Below, piece after piece: positions 5,886 to 7,889 of a stretch of 7,889 nucleotides of DNA. The notes beneath the pieces are model-generated. The model saw nothing but the letters and a program-made list of their open reading frames with translations. It did no database searches and had not been told where the DNA came from. The position numbers were made by a program, and so were the translations under genes. Numbering within the stretch: the stretch's first letter is position 1; each line of letters opens with the position of its first letter. The stretch comes from Rhodoferax sp. (lineage in GTDB: Bacteria; Pseudomonadota; Gammaproteobacteria; Burkholderiales; Burkholderiaceae_C): NCBI GenBank assembly GCA_021737905.1, contig JAIPDA010000102.1, forward strand, positions 1 through 7,889. The letters are read 5' to 3'.

Positions 5886-6104
5886 ATGACGCCAGAGGAC
5901 ATCGCAAGCCAACGACTGACAGCGCTGGAGATCAAGGCCAGTTTTGCCGAAGACCTGCTCGACGAGCTCAACCGCGTGGTGATTGGCCAGCAGCAGCAAA
6001 TTGACGCGCTCGTGCGCGAGCTGACCCAGCTGCGCGAGCAGCAGCAATCGGGCGTGGCCGGCAATGCAGCACGCCTGACGGACGACTTGCCGCCGCACTA
6101 TTGA
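5886..6104 (+). CDS. slyX: SlyX family protein
   Basis: A 72-residue protein of the SlyX family, whose members are short coiled-coil proteins of unclear biochemical role, first noted beside slyD in E. coli. It is almost wholly helical: regularly spaced hydrophobic residues run from about residue 9 to 50 (ALEIKASFAEDLLDELNRVV, then QQQQIDALVRELTQL), followed by a disordered linker and the family C-terminus DDLPPHY. Both the length and this ending are typical. No Shine-Dalgarno sequence is visible before the ATG; the nearest AGGG is about 14 bp upstream. The MFS gene starts 7 bp after the stop, so the two are probably co-transcribed. There is no slyD nearby. Confidence 0.92.
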   Translation: MTPEDIASQRLTALEIKASFAEDLLDELNRVVIGQQQQIDALVRELTQLREQQQSGVAGNAARLTDDLPPHY

Positions 6105-6111
6105 TGTCCTT

Positions 6112-7368
6112 ATGAAAATTTTTTACGGCTGGCGGATGGTGGGAGCCTCTTTTGGCATCCAGCTGATGCTCGGGACTTTGCTTTTGCAGTCCTTCGGTTT
6201 GTACATCGCCATCTTGTCGCAGGAAATGGGCTGGAGCAAAACCACGCTCTCCGGTGCCGCTGCATTGCAGTCCATGGAGTCCGCTGTCATCGGCCCCGTG
6301 CTGGGCTGGATGCTGGACCGCTTCGGCCCCCAGTCGATCATCCGCTGGGGCATCGTGATTTTCAGCCTGGGCCTGTTTCTTTTGAGCCAGGTGGAAACGG
6401 TCAGCACGTTTTATGTCAGTGCGGTTCTGATGGCCGTAGGCGCCAGTCTGGCCGGTTACTTTCCGCTCTCAGTGGCCCTGGTGCAATGGTTTGAAAAAAA
6501 CCGCGCACGTGCGCTGTCCATCATGGGTTTGGGCTTTGCCATGGGCGGCATGATGGTGCCGGCCATGGCCTGGCTGATTGAGCACTGGGGCTGGCGCAAT
6601 ACCGCCACGCTCTCGGGTGTACTGGCTTTGGTGCTGGGCTTGCCTCTGGCGCGCGTCATACGCCGGCGTCCGGAAGACCATGGCGAGCATGTTGACGGCC
6701 TGGACCCCGCGCTCAATGCCGCAGCGACCGGGCCAGGCAGCGCCCAGCCGCTGGTGCAAGTGCAGTTCACGGTGCGCCAAGCGCTTCGAACCCGCACTTT
6801 CTGGCTGCTGGCCACCGGCCACGGCTTGGCACTGCTGGTGGTGAACGCGGTCAGTGTGCATGCCATCACGCACATGAAAGAAGGCCTGGGCTACTCGTTC
6901 GCCGCGGCCAGCTTCGTCATCATGCTGATGCACTTCGGCCAGTTTCTGGGGGTGCTGCTGGGTGCGGCGATCGGTGATAAGTTTGAAATGCGCAAGGTGA
7001 CGGCCTTGTGCATGCTGTCGCACGCGCTGGGGCTGCTGGCGCTGACTTATGCCAGCGGTATGGCCGGACTGATTGCTTTTGCCGTCCTGCATGGCCTGGC
7101 CTGGGGCTTGCGCGGACCGTTCATGTCTGCGATCAGGGCAGACTATTTTGGCCGCCATGCCATTGGCGTCATTTTGGGCTTATCCGCCGCCATCGCTGCC
7201 GTCGGTCAGGTGGCCGGCCCGCTGGTGGCCGGTGTGTTGGCCGACTTGACAGGCGACTACCGGCTGGGCTTTACGCTGCTGGCCATCTTGTCGGCACTGG
7301 GTTCGCTGGCCTTCATGCTGGCCACCCGGCCCGGGCAAAAAGTGGCTGCGTCATCCACCGTGTCGTAA
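6112..7368 (+). CDS. MFS transporter (monocarboxylate/OFA-like)
   Basis: A 418-residue inner-membrane protein with about 12 hydrophobic segments in two halves, separated by a hydrophilic loop (about residues 183-222). It opens MKIFYGWRMVGASFG, the YGWR start common in this branch. Motif A of the major facilitator superfamily is seen as GWMLDRFGPQ (65-74) in the loop between helices 2 and 3, and a weaker counterpart, GAAIGDKFEMRK (284-295), is seen in the second half. VQWFEKNRARALSIMGLG (124-141) is typical of monocarboxylate and oxalate/formate-antiporter-like members, as is RRRPEDHGE (184-192) before the central loop. Substrates of such proteins are often small organic anions, but none can be named here. 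There is no clear ribosome binding site in the 7 bp after slyX, so translation may be coupled. A lipoprotein gene follows after 12 bp. Confidence 0.92.
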   Translation: MKIFYGWRMVGASFGIQLMLGTLLLQSFGLYIAILSQEMGWSKTTLSGAAALQSMESAVIGPVLGWMLDRFGPQSIIRWGIVIFSLGLFLLSQVETVSTFYVSAVLMAVGASLAGYFPLSVALVQWFEKNRARALSIMGLGFAMGGMMVPAMAWLIEHWGWRNTATLSGVLALVLGLPLARVIRRRPEDHGEHVDGLDPALNAAATGPGSAQPLVQVQFTVRQALRTRTFWLLATGHGLALLVVNAVSVHAITHMKEGLGYSFAAASFVIMLMHFGQFLGVLLGAAIGDKFEMRKVTALCMLSHALGLLALTYASGMAGLIAFAVLHGLAWGLRGPFMSAIRADYFGRHAIGVILGLSAAIAAVGQVAGPLVAGVLADLTGDYRLGFTLLAILSALGSLAFMLATRPGQKVAASSTVS

Positions 7369-7380
7369 CATGCGCTGACC

Positions 7381-7889
7381 ATGCTGCACGCTTTTTTTCC
7401 ATTTCGCAAACTGCTGACAACGCTGATGCTGGCCGGGGCGCTGAGTGCTTGCTCGCTGGAAACCGAGGTGGTGAATTTGCCGGACCTGGCGCCAACAACC
7501 GGTGCCTCACGCATGCTTGGCTTGGGGCCTGGCGGCTTGCCACAAAAGCCGCCCGTGGTCAGCCAACTTAAATACGAATACTACGAGTGCGACGGTCTGG
7601 TGGGCGATTGGTTTTTAGCCCTGCTGGTGGCAGAGATGAATTACCTGGAAAAGCAATCAGGGGTGCAAAGCGTGAGCATCAATGCGTGTGCTGTCAGCCG
7701 GGCGCTCAACCAGGGCCAGGACATTCCGCGCTACACCGTGCATCTTTTCAGCAGTGGCAAAGAGGCCAATGAATGCGTGGTCAGCTTGCGTTGCCAGTTG
7801 GCGCGCAATGTCACCCTGGTGCCGCGGGAAGGGGCACTCTGGCGCTCTTACTTCTTGTCAGATTTTTACCTGAAAAATTTCTACAACCA
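7381..7889 (+). CDS. Putative lipoprotein of unknown function (3' end beyond window)
   Basis: An open frame from the ATG at 7381 runs 169 codons without a stop to the window end. I do not recognise the family. The N-terminus is a lipoprotein signal: basic residues at 9-10, a hydrophobic stretch and the lipobox LSAC with the lipidated Cys24. Serine follows the cysteine, so no Asp retention signal is present and an outer-membrane location is expected. A Pro/Gly-rich linker (about 35-58) leads to a folded region opening LKYEYYECDG. Four further cysteines (70, 103, 132, 138) could form two disulfides in the periplasm. The C-terminal part visible is aromatic-rich (SYFLSDFYLKNFYN). The gene begins 12 bp after the MFS stop with no clear Shine-Dalgarno sequence; the tiny frame ATG CGC TGA (7370-7378) sits just before it. 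Codon use resembles the neighbours. Confidence 0.8.
   Translation, partial: MLHAFFPFRKLLTTLMLAGALSACSLETEVVNLPDLAPTTGASRMLGLGPGGLPQKPPVVSQLKYEYYECDGLVGDWFLALLVAEMNYLEKQSGVQSVSINACAVSRALNQGQDIPRYTVHLFSSGKEANECVVSLRCQLARNVTLVPREGALWRSYFLSDFYLKNFYN

Noticed and set aside
6469..7158. A 229-codon minus-strand frame opposite the MFS gene
   Set aside because: His/Gln-rich translation typical of antisense reading of a membrane protein; no motif.
7008..7571. A 187-codon plus-strand frame overlapping the MFS end and the lipoprotein start
   Set aside because: Out of frame with both supported genes; Cys/Arg/Gly-rich translation without a motif. The overlapping lipoprotein frame at 7381 has a proper lipobox.

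Overview
The window is a GC-rich, gene-dense bacterial segment. Protein style suggests a betaproteobacterium, probably Burkholderiales and perhaps Comamonadaceae-like: a YebC paralog beginning MGAQWKAKGK, a DUF3297 protein, SlyX ending in LPPHY, and Tat-exported IorAB-type enzymes. This placement rests on recalled family resemblance, not on a search. I see no rRNA, tRNA, CRISPR array, insertion sequence or integrase.

Left part (1-4607, all minus strand; transcription runs from high to low coordinates). An SDR dehydrogenase (3780-4607) is followed, after about 100 bp with a possible promoter, by a tight cluster. It encodes a two-[2Fe-2S] small subunit (3157-3678), a Tat-exported molybdopterin-binding large subunit of the xanthine dehydrogenase/isoquinoline 1-oxidoreductase type (962-3145), a SoxY-like carrier (496-969), SoxZ (171-494) and the start of a LysE/RhtB-type exporter (1-156, cut by the window edge). 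Gene spacing is 11 bp, an 8-bp overlap, 1 bp and 14 bp, so this looks like one operon. It joins a periplasmic molybdenum hydroxylase to a SoxYZ sulfur-carrier pair with no other sox gene in view. The SoxY C-terminus keeps a cysteine but not the canonical GGCGG arm. This is the most interesting part of the window.

Middle part (4608-5885). A 166-bp divergent spacer, holding a 7-bp inverted repeat, separates the SDR gene from a plus-strand DUF3297 gene (4774-5043). That gene converges on a YebC/PmpR-family gene (5083-5796, minus). A roughly 90-bp spacer then separates yebC from divergent slyX and holds a possible yebC promoter.

Right part (5886-7889, plus strand). slyX, a 12-helix MFS transporter (7 bp downstream) and an unrecognised cysteine-containing lipoprotein (12 bp downstream, running off the window end) form a second tight cluster. 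None of the three has a clear Shine-Dalgarno sequence.

How the genes work together: the two molybdoenzyme subunits should form one periplasmic oxidoreductase, with only the large subunit carrying a Tat signal. SoxY and SoxZ should form a second periplasmic pair, with only SoxY carrying a Tat signal. The substrate of the enzyme, its electron acceptor and the group carried on SoxY cannot be read from the sequence.
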